Assembly (NCBI GenBank): GCA_902729315.2
Contig: LR746273.1
Span: 6,716,501 to 6,780,500 of the forward strand
Direction: 5' to 3'
Length of the DNA stretch: 64,000 nucleotides
DNA from: Spirodela intermedia
Taxonomy: Eukaryota > Streptophyta > Magnoliopsida > Alismatales > Araceae
In this document: one piece after another, positions 30,301 to 42,500 of the stretch
How positions within the stretch are numbered: position 1 is the first letter of the stretch
How the letters are laid out: each line of letters begins with the position of its first letter
Notes under the pieces: model-generated
What the model saw: the letters and a program-made list of their open reading frames with translations, nothing else
Databases searched by the model: none
Told to the model about the DNA's origin: nothing
Position numbers and translations under genes: made by a program

Positions 30301-31160
30301 CTGCATCTACCAGCGATTCCTTCACAGTCGCCCACCGCCGCTGTCTCTCCATTTCCCGGCTCTTCAACACCGGCACCATCTGTGTTTCCGCAACCCGGGG
30401 GGGGCTCTTCTGGAAGTGGGCAGTCGTTGTTCAGCACACCATCGTCCGCAGTGGCCTCTGCTGCCGCTCCCGTGTCTTCACTATTTTCAACGCCGTCATC
30501 CGTCCCAACTTCTGGGCTGTTCGGCCCACCTGGTTTCTCTCCTCAGTCTACGCCCTTTGCACCCACCCAGACTCCATCTCTGCTCGGACCTGGTACGCCA
30601 AGCTTCATGCCTACACCGTCCATTGGGAGCTCTCCACTTTTCTCTCTACCGTCCTTTGCCTCAGGTATGCATGTCACAATCCTTTTACTCAGAAGAACAT
30701 TGAACATCTTGATGGCAAATGGCTTTTTAAATTATTTGAAATAAATAAATTATCAGGATCTGTGCAAAACTTGGGCAGATCTATTGGTCAACGGAATGGG
30801 ATTTATTTTATCTTTTTATTATTTTAAGCTCAAATCTGTTTCACAAAGATTTGGCGAAACTAAAGAAAGAGGTGGATGGGTTGGGGTTGACCTCAAGTTG
30901 GGAGCCAGCTATGGAACATTGAGTGTCTGAATTTATGGGATTTTGCAGTCTTCAAAAGCTCTTAGATGAACCCAGGACAATATGGTGTGGATTTATGGAG
31001 TTTCATATGTTTTCTAGAGAGAGAAAGACAGAGACAGAGAACAACCTATTTGGGGTGTCTGCAGGTCAGTAGGCCCGCAGCCCAGCCCAGCAGGGTTTTC
31101 CCTGGGACTTGGCCTCAAAATAAACGTAGAGTGAAAAATGGGTCTGGTCAGAAGCTTGGG

Positions 31161-31232
<72 letters not shown>

Positions 31233-31544
31233 GGTTAGGTTTAGACCTGTGACATTGCAAATGGCAGATCTCCTTTTCCGGAGTGCATTGGTCCATGGAG
31301 TGCACCTTTAAAATGAGTTATTTGTGCATCTACATTTATGCCTTGTTTTCTGCCCGTTCTTAGGTGCTGCAGTGGGATCTGGGGCCAGCTTTGGTGGCAC
31401 ATCGGTGAGTTGAAATCGCTCTGCTCTGCTCCTGCTTTTAGCATGATTTCTGTCTCGTGATGCCAGTTATCGTCTGTTTCTGAATGAAATTGTACAAAAA
31501 TGCAGAAGACCTCAAAGCCCAAGTCTCGAACATCCAGGCGTTGA
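26651..31544 (+). CDS. NUP58: Nucleoporin NUP58, six exons
   Basis: Part of the central-channel NUP62 subcomplex of the nuclear pore. Exons: 26651-26943, 27409-27523, 29231-29674, 30151-30664, 31364-31404, 31506-31544. All introns are GT-AG and in phase, giving 481 residues. The N-terminus (1-75) is Gln/Pro/Phe-rich with PQFQF-type repeats. Residues about 75-300 form the helical core (SQRLDQCSRLCDSS, ELMASAKEMMRNTEFAVRSF, VTQFEKYLAECQLWIEELEQ, HQYIESMKTAYLADQRRRG). The C-terminus is Ser/Thr/Pro-rich with LFSTPSS repeats and a few FG dipeptides, ending KTSKPKSRTSRR as in other plant NUP58 proteins. MAFSF was taken as start; the same frame is open 140 codons further up to an ATG at 26231, but that part is low-complexity and probably 5' UTR. 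Confidence 0.97.
27281..27325. repeat. (AT)n microsatellite in NUP58 intron 1
   Basis: A 45-bp AT dinucleotide run, the only long AT/TA microsatellite seen among many GA/CT ones. It lies in the intron between exons 1 and 2. Confidence 0.95.
27524..29230 (+). other. NUP58 intron 2, 1.7 kb, no separate gene seen
   Basis: AT-rich, with many stops in all frames. A 75-codon frame at 28694-28921 resembles nothing. Joining exon 2 directly to exon 3 gives the continuous family sequence ATRIIQ-ELGGIS, so no coding exon is missing here. Confidence 0.75.
31164..31231. repeat. (CT)n microsatellite, 68 bp, in NUP58 intron 4
   Basis: The longest perfect dinucleotide run in the window, inside the intron between NUP58 exons 4 and 5. 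A further CT tract (about 31629-31679) lies just beyond the NUP58 stop. Confidence 0.96.
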
Positions 31545-32097
31545 TAAGAATTCCCTCCATCTGGGTCGGATTGGAGGTCTCCCTTCCTCCAGCACCAGTT
31601 ATTGTTATACCGCTGTATGTACCATTAATCTCTCTCTCTCTCTCTCTCTCTCCCTCTCTCTCTCTCGCTCTCTCTCTCTGGATGGTCCCTTCAAGGTGGT
31701 TCGGTGGTGTTATTCACTTTATGGAGATGGCCCACTTTCAAGTTTTGACTAAAGAATTAAGAGTTTCTCCTCGCTGATGTGCTTCTTCATAGTCAACGCT
31801 GATTCTGACTCCACTGGCCGCTGACTTCTCTTTGCTTAGCTCGTTTTTTGTTTGAACATATTTTATCAAGGTATTTGTTTCCTAGAAGGAAATTATATTG
31901 AATTGAGACATTAAGAATATCCCTGGTTGACCTCGTGAAAGTTCAACTTTGGATTGGTGGCATTTTGACTTTTGATGATATGGGATAGTATTATTGTAAA
32001 TAAAAGGATTTTTTTCTGTTGGATATAAGGATTTATCTTATCATTTTCAACCCTTTATTGGAAACCAAGAATCTAAAATCGTTGCTATAATTTGCTG

Positions 32098-32101
<4 letters not shown>

Positions 32102-32141
<40 letters not shown>
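32102..32141. repeat. (CT)n microsatellite, 40 bp
   Basis: Perfect CT run between NUP58 and the kinesin gene, about 130 bp before the W-box-rich duplication. Confidence 0.95.
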
Positions 32142-32144
<3 letters not shown>

Positions 32145-32271
32145 CCCTCAAGTTCATTGAAGTTAATGTCGTTGACATTTTAGTGTAAGGAATTTTTATT
32201 TTTCCCTCTAAGAAGAGGGCTTTATACAAGACATTTGTCACCTTGCAAGAGGATGATAGGGCCGGGCGTAG

Positions 32272-32885
32272 TGGGTTGATTTGACTTAGCTCGGCCACGA
32301 ACACCAGAAGAGAAGTCAACACCTGCATCCATCTTTAGTGAGGTAACTTAGCAAAAGGTAGCCACTAAAAGTCAATAATAGAGTCGAACCTCCTCTTAAA
32401 ATTCGGCAACCATTTAAACTATGCGAGATGAGGTAGATGCAAAACTAATGTGAGTAGCTTATGTTCAAGTCTTAGGGGTTGACTTTATACGACGTTGACT
32501 CCCCAACTGACAGTTGTGATAATAACAACTCAAATAATATTTGATAGGACTGATCTCGGATCTCATCGGTTTGACTTAGCTTGGGCAAGAACACCAAAAG
32601 AGAAGTCAACACTTCTCTCTTAGCAAAAGGCAGCCGCCTAAGTCAATAATATAGTTGACCACTTGAACTACGTAGGTGAAAGAAATGTTGACTTTTTGGG
32701 ACTAGCAGTGACTACAATTTTTAGAAAGAACGTGAGATGGGGTAGATGCAAAAATATTGTTGACTTTTCTGTGAGGAGCTTATGGTCAAGTATTGGGGGT
32801 TGACTTTATACACAGTTGACTTCCCAACCGACGGTTGTAATAACAACTCAAATAGTACTCGCTAGGACGGATCTCAGATCTCCTA
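32272..32885. repeat. Tandem duplication of about 300 bp, W-box-rich
   Basis: Copy A (about 32272-32565) and copy B (about 32566-32885) share in order: TTGACTTAGCT, GAACACCA, AGAGAAGTCAACAC, TTAGCAAAAGG, GTCAATAAT, GGTAGATGCAAAA, GGGGTTGACTTTATAC, AATAACAACTCAAATA and GATCTC. They differ by many substitutions. The core TTGAC, on either strand, appears at least ten times. Confidence 0.85.
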
Positions 32886-33572
32886 CAAAACATGTACTGA
32901 AAACTCGAATCTAGAAGAATCGTTGCCAAACATTCGGGTCGGAAGGGGACGAGCGTTCGCGTTAAGGAGAATCCGAGAGCGTATTTTAAACCGAGGCTGG
33001 CTTTATTCCTGAAATGCCCCTTAAATTTAAATTTGACTGAGTCTTCCCGAAATGCCCCTGCAATTCAAATCCCTCGCCTCCAATTCAAATATCGGCTCGG
33101 TTGCTGTCTACTTACCCCCCAAAAATTCAAACCTGAGAGGAGGGCTCGCTCTCTCTCTCTCTCTCTACACACTGCTGCAACCAGCTGAAGCTCGGAGCAA
33201 GGCTTCCGATCTCCCCCTCCTGCACCTCAGATGAGAGCAGAAGTAATGGAGATCTGAGAAGTCCATTTCTTCTCTCTCTCCCTCGCTGTCTCCCTCGACG
33301 CTTACTGCTGCTGGACGCAGCAGAAGGCTGGAAGGGGGAAGCTACAGGATCGCCTCCGCCTCCTCAGATGAAACGAGAAGTCTGGGAGACTTAGCCGAGG
33401 TCGTCCAGAAGAGTAGTCCAGGATTCTTCCTCTCCGGATCCTGTTTTTTAATTCATCACTCAGGTGAGAACAAATGGTCACTAGTAATCGCGATTTCCCC
33501 CTCGGCATTGTTCTGTTAATGCAGAGTATTTTTTTTTGGTTTCATTTGCATGATTTCGGTTTATTATGCAGA

Positions 33573-36500
33573 ATGCTGAGGGATCTGAAATTCTTCCGTC
33601 GGAATTCCGGCAAGACCACGCCGGCAGACGGTAACGACGAGAACGTGGCTCCCACCGATGGTTCCACCGTCCATCCTGGAACGAGCTTCTCCCGAGTTCC
33701 TTTCAACGCAATTCAGGAGGCTTTGGCGAACCATACGCCGGATCCCGACCAGGAAACGACGCATAAGCGGAAGATCGAGAAGACGCCATCCAAGGCCTGC
33801 AACATCGGGAGTCATGCCCCTGCTTCCAAGGGCAACCACGTCGTGAGTCACGACGCTTCTTATTTGCGCACGCCGGAAAAGCCTCCTGTGGCGGTCACGC
33901 CAGCGGGGACGGCTAGAAATAGGTTCGGCTGGGCTATGAAGAATGATAATGGAACGAATGTTAGCAAGGCTATTGAGGATTCCGGACACCCTTTTACTGT
34001 GACGTCCCAGTTGCCGCCTTCGGACCGTGGTACAAGCACTGGTGTTGGAGGTGGTCCTGGTTTCACGACACCTCGAATGTTTAAGACGATGGGCAGGACA
34101 TCGTCACTTCATTCCGAGTGTAGCTCGACTCAGGGCACACCAACGAAAAGTGTTACCAAGCCTCTCAACCCGGGTATGGGAGGAAGTCGTCCTTCATCGA
34201 GTGTCAGCAATCGTGCTGCAAACTCTGCTTTATGCTCCAAACAGACTCCAATGTTGTCCTTTGCATCTTCTACGGTTAATACGGTTGAAGTACCTCACTT
34301 CGAATTGAAGGAGGATCCCTCTTTCTGGATGGATCACAATGTGCAGGTAATATTCTTTTTCTATCCAATTCTGGTTCTCTATGTGCAACACAAACGTACG
34401 TATTGAAGTCGTGTCTAGTCTTCGATGCCATTTGGTTGTAGGGAGCTAGCTCATCGGTGAATGAAGTTACTTCAGATAGAATGCAGAGAACGTTGAAGGA
34501 TTAATCCTTGTCTCTTAAAGCGATTAGAATGGTTTTGACCGCTTAAATTGTCGAAGGCTGTTCCGCCGGAAAACAAACGATTTTCATTCACTGAATGTAG
34601 CGGTGTTTCGCATCATAATTTGCAGGTTGTGATTCGGGTCCGTCCACTCAACAGCATGGAACGGGGGTTGCATGGGTACGGTAGATGCTTGAAGCAGGAT
34701 AATTCACAATGTATCGGTTGGATTGGGCAACCAGACAGCCGATTTACATTCGACCATGTAGCCTGTGAAAAAATAAACCAGGTCTGTGCTTTTGCAGCGA
34801 CAAAATGGGAGATGCATTTCTCTGCTTTATTATTTATTTCTTGGCTTGGATTGAACTTCGTGCGCAGGAAACATTCTTCCGGGTGGTGGGCTTACCTATG
34901 GTTGAGAATTGTATGTCTGGCTACAATAGCTGTATATTTGCCTACGGCCAGGTAGTTCTCTTTCAAATTTCTTCTCTACGCACCGTTGGGTGCCTGGTTA
35001 CCATGTTACATTAGACACAATATTGGGTCGTACCCGTAAATCCTATTTTGTGAATGCAGACTGGAAGTGGGAAAACGTATACAATGCTCGGTGAGATCAA
35101 TGAGCTGGACTTGAGCCCAAGTTCAGAGCGGGGAATGACTCCTAGAATCTTTGAGTTTTTGTTTGCAAGGATTAAAGCGGTAAGCAAGTACATAACTCTG
35201 TATACTTTTTGTCCTCTGTATTTCTATATATTGTTCACTTGTGTTCTGGATGCAGGAAGAGGAAAGTCGGAGAGACGAGAAATTAAGATACAATTGCAAG
35301 TGTTCCTTCTTGGAGATTTATAATGAACAAATAACAGATCTTCTTGACCCGTCGTCAACCAATTTATTAGTGAGTTAGCACCCTCTTGACTTCCTAGAAC
35401 CAATTTTTTTTGTAGAGATTGTCAGAAACATGTTAATGTTTTCCCATCTTTTCTTAATGTACTATGCCATAATGCCTCCTTGTTGTACAGTTGCGAGAGG
35501 ACGTCAATAAAGGCATATACGTCGAAAATCTCAGTGAGTTCGAAGTTGAAACAGTCAGTGATATTCTGAAACTTCTTATTCAGGTAACCTGCAAGTGTAT
35601 CGAAATTTTAGGACATATACCTTGATAATTTGATTCTGCCTGTAGTTTGAGCCAATTTTCTCTTTAATATGAGTTTTAATTGTAAATTTTTGCTTAGGGT
35701 TCTGCAAATAGGAAAATTGCAGCTACAAATATGAACCGGGAGAGTAGCCGTTCGCACAGTGTTTTCACTTGTGTCATTGAAAGTAGATGGGAGAAAGATT
35801 CAACGACAAACTTGCGATTTGCAAGGTTGAACTTGGTAGATCTTGCTGGTTCTGAGAGGTAGAATGATGCCTCACCAATGCTGATTTTGACTATTATCAT
35901 TTAATAGGAATTTTTCTGTTTCTTGATTTTTGCCTATTCTTTGACTCGTGGACAGACAAAAGACATCAGGAGCTGAAGGTGAGCGACTCAAGGAGGCTGC
36001 AAGTATCAATAAATCATTGTCAACGCTTGGGTATGACGCGTTTGATCACGGACTGATTAATTCAGCAGATTCCTGACTCGAATTTTGTCGTCTAAACAAT
36101 TTATCTCCCTTTTGCAGTCACGTGATAATGGTTTTAGTTGATGTTGCACGTGGGAAGCAGCGGCATGTTCCTTACCGAGATTCAAGGCTTACTTTTCTTC
36201 TCCAGGTTGGATTCTAAATTTGACTTAGTCCCGGTCAGATATGTCTGATGGGTGAATTTCCCTGATGAGAATTCTGTTGCAGGATTCATTGGGGGGTAAT
36301 TCAAAAACGATGGTTATTGCTAACGTTAGCCCTTCCGTATGGTGTGCACCTTAAGTTTTTAATATCACACTTATTTTTCTGAATTTTTTTGTCAAGAGTT
36401 TTTTCTGGATGGATGGTCTAAAGCTTTGTATTTCATTCCATTCCCAGCTGTGCAAGCGAAACACTCAGCACTTTGAAGTTTGCTCAACGCGCAAAACTAA

Positions 36501-39500
36501 TCCAGAACAACGTGAAAACTGCTATCATCCTGAATCTTATAGTAACCTAGTTATTTTTATTGATTTTTCTACTTGACAACTGATTTTTTCCCTTTCTTTT
36601 ATTTCAAAAAATATTAGGCTGTTGTAAATGAAGATGCTTCAGGAGATGTAATTGCACTGCAACATCAGATACAGTTGTTAAAGGTAATCAATTTCTCTCT
36701 GAACGAACTTGCGCAAATTAACATTTAATTGCGTTATTAACATGTGAAATCTAACATTGCATCAGGAGGAGCTTTCAGTCCTCAAGCGTCAAAATGTTTC
36801 AAGATCTTTGTCATTTCGTTCGGCGATTTTCCATGATCCTATTGGCGAACAATGGGATGTTCCTAAAACGAGAACATTGACGGAGGGATCACGTGGAAGT
36901 GATACTGATGTTCACGTGTGTGAGGACTCAAAGAATATTAGAGTATCCACTAAGCAGGTATCTTGGTGTTAAATGACATGATTGACCTAGTAATAGTGTC
37001 TTCGATGTGTGTTCTCCGTGTCTTTTAGGTCAGCAACCTACTACCTGATGATCAAGTATTTTGACGTTTCTTTTCAGCTGAAATCTGTAGAAATGTTGTT
37101 GGCTGGTGCTCTTAGGAGAGAAAAAGTAGCAGACACTACTATAAAACAACTTGAAGCTGAAATTGAACAGCTGAATCGCCTGGTAAAATCTTTGATTGTA
37201 GCCATTTGTCTGCTAAATGCCGTGGAGTCCCGAAATCAGTGACAATGTTTTTGAACTTCAGGTTCGCCAGAGAGAAGAGGACACCCAATGCACGAAAATG
37301 ATGCTTAAATTTCGAGAGGATAAAATTCACAGAATGGAGTCTCTTGTAGATGGTCTCATGCCTTCTGAAACATATTTGGCGGAAGAGAAGAGTTCGCTTG
37401 CTGAGGAGATTCAACTACTGCAATCGAGGGTTGACAGGCATCCTGAAGTGACCCGGTTTGCATTAGAAAACATCAGACTTCTAGACCAATTAAGGAGGTA
37501 GCCTGAGCCCATTCACATGAAGTTTATTGCTGTGAGGAAGACTGGTAGTTTACTATTTTCGACATGTATTTGCAGGTTTCAAGATTTCTATGAAGAAGGA
37601 GAAAGAGAGCTATTATTAGGAGAAGTAGCTGAGCTGCGGAACCAGGTTCGCGGAAATAGGAAATTCAAGAGGAAATATGCGATTTGGTTTTCATTTTTCT
37701 TACGGTTGAGTTTTTTAACTGCTTGAAAGAGCAAATGAACCTAGAAATGCTCACTTTTTGTTCAACGAAAACTGCTTTAAATCTTTACAGCTAGTTCGCT
37801 TACTGGAGGAAAGATCTAATGCAGATGAGGGTAAAAATTTAGCGGCTGAAAATCAGGTCTGTTATTGATTTGTGATTTCATTATTCATTTTCAATTTAAT
37901 TGTGTTATCATTGATTACAATTATATTCTTTTTTGGCTGACTGTAGCCTGTCCAGATTGGATCTACTGTTTCCACCACTGAAGATGATGCATTACGGACA
38001 GAGGTCTGACTTTCTTACGGTTACCACTATCCAGATCTTTGTGGTTGATTTGCAGCTATAAGTTGGTTTTGTTGTATTTGTCGGAGAATATATTTATTCA
38101 AGTAGTTGATAACGTGTGCTTATCCCTTTGTTTTCAGCTGACGAGGACCTGCCAAGAGTTAGAGGACTGCAGAAATAGGCTAAAATGTTGCTTAGAATCA
38201 AATGCAAAACTCACCATGTATGTTAAATATCATGTACATAGATCCGGCTGTTTTAATACAGAAATGCAGCCTTCTTACCGTGGGCAAGGTGTTCTTTTTT
38301 GTTTCACCCGCAGGGAGATAGGAAGTCTACAGACTCAGTTAGACTGCCTCAACGCTGTATGCAAGACTAATGCTGAACCTGATGATATGGTATACTATAT
38401 CGATAAACCCAACATAGTACATATTCTGTGCATTTGCTTTATTAGTGTTACCACGTATTGCTTTGTTATGGATGTCTGTGTTTGTACATTATGAATCCCA
38501 AAATTGAAAGTTGTCACCTGTGCATAATGTTGATGGGATATGATTTTCAGGAGCTGTGTTCAGAGTTTTCTTCAATGGAAAACCATGTCAATGAAAAGGA
38601 GGTCGAAGGGGTGAATATAATTCCGGCAAACCAGTCTGAAAAAATTGTTCATTTGCAGCTGGAGTTGGACATATTGAAAACAATTTTTGAAGAAGAGAGA
38701 GGATCCCGTGCTAAGCTGGAAGAGAGAGGTTCCTCTGAGAAAAACAAACTTTTGATGGACGAGGAAAGGGTTATGGAGATTAGCAGGCATTATGAAAATG
38801 CCAAAAACGAGTTGAGGGATGCAAGATCCATCATTGATGCTCTTGAATCTCAACAGCTTTTACTAATTACCGAGTTGGATGAACTGAGAGAAACCCACAA
38901 GCCAAACATAGAGGTCGAATGGGAACATCACCCCGAGATCCTGAATGCTGGAGAAAAAGTTGGATCTGGGAATGAATATGATGAGAAAAAGACTTCAGAG
39001 CCTCATAATCTACTGCAGCCTTTGAAGCGCTCAAGAAATGAGTCGTGGGAAAAAAATAAAAGGAAGCAAGAAACCCTAAAGAAAGGCTCGTTTGAGCAAG
39101 AAATGGATGAAGTTTGCCGGCAGGCTGAGGCTGAGACTGCTGAAGTGATCGTATGCTTACAAGATGAAATAGCCTCTCTCAGGGAGGAAGTCGAAAATAG
39201 CAGCAGAAACGAAGCTTTTGCTCGGCAGTGTTTGGCCGAATTGGAAACGGAAATGAAAGATGTCCAAGAAAGGTTTCTTCTAGTGACCCAAGATAATGAG
39301 CGGCTCAATGAGCTAATTGAATTAAAAGATGATCAAGTCAGAACACTGTCTGAGGAATGGGAGAGAGTGATTCGCGAGATTGCAGAAATCCTCTCTGATG
39401 GGAACACGGTCCTCGACGATGCTTGTAATGACGTTTATTCCATGATTGATTCCTTTCCTCCTGGGGCCTGGTTGGGGGAGCAGGTTGGGAGAATTAAAAA

Positions 39501-42500
39501 GGCCATATCTGACAGAGACGCACTAATTGAAGAACTACAAAACTGTGTGGACGATGCAGAGAAGGTAAGAGGTGAGATGGAGTGGAAGCTTAGGTCATTG
39601 AGAGGTGCAACACTCGCAATTACTGAAGCTCAACAGCAGGAAAACAGTGATAGAGAAAGAGAAATGCATCAGTTGACGTCAGAGCTATCCGAGAAATCAT
39701 CAACTATATCCAGGCTGCAGAATATCATTCAGTCTGGTGAGCAGAACATGAGGAAGTCAGAGATACTTGCGTCTGTTGCCTTTAAAACAGTTGGCAGAAT
39801 ATCTGAGATAAATTCTATTTATCTTGAGGCACTGGAAGAGAAGGAGTTTCAGGTCAATTACTCTGACGTAATGCATTTACTGAAAGATGCTATGCTACAA
39901 GATCAGTTTTCTCTGAATGCCAGTCTAGTAATGGAGATTCAGGTTCTTCAGTCGCAACTAGCAGAATATGAGGACAGGATTTCTATATTAGGATCCGTGG
40001 ATGACCTTCAGAAGACAAGGGAGAAGTTGAGTGAGTTTACTGTTGGAATAAGCACTCTGCACTCCTTCGTGAACCCGTTCATTGAACTGGTGGAAGAACC
40101 TGGCAAAGAACACACTGGTGCAGATCATTCTAACAGTGTTTCCGGAAACGAGGTATGTAAGTGCTCTTTTTATTTTTATTTCTTGATACGTTGAGTACAC
40201 AAACTCGTGTAGTTATAATGTCGCCTGAAATTTGTTGTGAATATGGAATTTTCTTGCAGATCAAGGTTGAACGAACGTTCTGCACTGCAGCTAGATGCCA
40301 TGATTTCCAAGGTATAGCAGATGGTAATAAAGTACCACCTTGCAACACCATCTACGACCCGTGTAACTGGTCACAAGAACAGTCAGGCTGTAGGATTACT
40401 GAAGGTGGTGATGACAGAGGGAGCACTATGATTCTTTTTCAAAAGGAATTGGAGTCTGCCCTCCATAAACTAAAGGCAGTACAAGATCAGATCTTTAAAC
40501 TGGTTGATGAGAAGGAAGAAACAAAAAGATCCGAGATCCGGAGCAGGAAAATGATGGAAGATGTTGTGGCGCAATTAATGGGGATGGAGAAGCATATCAT
40601 TAGTAAAGAGAAAGAACTTGAATGGGCATTGCTACAACTGGATGAAAAGATGAAAACAGTGGTTGAAAAGGCTAGTCAATCTCTCTGCTTGCTGAATGAA
40701 ACTAACCAGGTGAAGAACCAGTATCCATTTTTTTCTTGCCCGATTTCATGTTGTTGTCAACTTCATTATTGATTTCTCTTTTCTCGTTTGGTTTCAGCAT
40801 CCCAATGAATAATGGATAGAAGAATAATGTGGGCTATTTGTGTTATCCAGGAGCTTGATCTTGAGGTAAGAGATGCAGACATGATTGCAACGCAAAAGGC
40901 AATCGAGGCTTCAACCATTCTTTCTAAATTTGAGGAGGCCCAAGAGGCCATGAGAGAAGCAGATATCATGGTCAATGCGTTGCTTGTTGCAAATGAGTCG
41001 GCAAGACTTGAGGCGGAAAAGTGCCAGAAAGTAGAAATCTCGTTGACCTGTGAAAGAGACTGTCTGAAAAGAAAGGTTCAGGAATTGCAGACTTCCCTTA
41101 ACATGAAAAATGAAGAACATGCATCCACGGAGAGGAGACTAGACTCATACATCACCGATCTGACTGAATCAAGTAATTTGGTTCTAGCACTTGAAGCTGC
41201 TATTGAGGAGGTGAAGAACACCTTTGGCGACGAGCTAAAATCAACAATCCACGATGTCCATTGGTTCAAGTCTCAGTTTCTTCTCCTTGCAAATTTAGCA
41301 AGAAAATGCTTGGAGGATATTTGGTCTGAGATCATTAAAAAAGACTGTGCTGTATCTGTGTTAAATCTTTGTCATCTGGGAATCATGCTGGAGGTAATAA
41401 CTGGCTTGAATGCTGAGAACGGGTTCCTCCACTGTGGCATGCTTGAATCTAATGCGGTCATGGCAGATCTGAGAGAACACAATGTCCGAGCAAATAAGGA
41501 ACTTGAAATGTGCAGCATCCTCAAGGGAAAGCTCCTTGCGGACATCAGCAATAGTTTTACTTGTATAACAAGGAAAGAAAGCGATACAGAAAGGTTGAAG
41601 ACGAAACTTAATTCTCTGGAAAGGAAACTAATGGATGTACAGTTCCAAGAAGAATCAATGCTGGCTAGATCTAATTTCATGGGCAATGAACTTGCTGTTC
41701 TGATCAAGGAGTTTGACACAAACGAAAGCAGGTCTCTGGAAGAACTGTATTCCAAGGACCTTGAGGCGTGTATCTTTGAGTCAGTTTTGAAACAGAGGAT
41801 TGAAGACTCCGAGCTTAAATCTGCACGTATTGTCAATCTAGAGAGAGAGAGGTGTTCTCTCATCAAGATTATTGGTAGAATGAGGGAAGAAATGCTTTTA
41901 CTCGTGATTAATGAGGAAATAGGGAGAAGACTCTTACTAGAAATTGAAGCTGACAATGGTATCCTAGAAAGGGAAGTAAGAGTAGCTCGAAGTCAGCTCG
42001 AGGTTGCAAGTCAAGAATCGGACACCATCTTGAATCAGCTGAGAGAGAGGGATGGTATGATAGAAGCCATGCGGGTTACCATAGAGACTTTGGAACGTGA
42101 TTTTCAGCAGGCTGTCCTTCTGGAGATGGACTTAAAAGATCAAATTGGTAGACTGCAGAGGAACCTGGAAGAGAAGATAATCGAAGCTACTGATTCTGAG
42201 CAGTCCCATGAGATTATCCTCAAAGAACTCTCATCAAAGAACTTGGAGATTCAGATTCTAAACGAGAAAATGGATGCAATGACCTCTGAAAATTGTACAC
42301 TCAAAGAACAACTGGCCGAAACCGAGGACAGGTTCTCCACTCAATTATATCTTCTCCAGAACGAGAAAGATAGAATCCTTGAAAACTTGAACGAAACAAA
42401 TCTGCTATCTCCCTCACGCAACCTGTCTGTCGTCTCCAGAGAGCTTGATTCTGGATATAATGACCAAGAAACTTGTTCCAAAAGGGGCACCGCCTTGAAC

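Larger units (their letters stand above)
31545..33572. other. NUP58 3' flank and kinesin promoter
   Basis: 31545-32060 is probably the NUP58 3' UTR and flank. CT tracts lie at 31629-31679 and 32102-32141. A tandem duplication rich in TTGAC words fills 32272-32885. The kinesin leader begins somewhere after about 33140, and a 5' UTR intron appears to run from about 33463 (GTGAGA) to 33571 (TGCAG), ending one base before the start codon. Confidence 0.6.
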
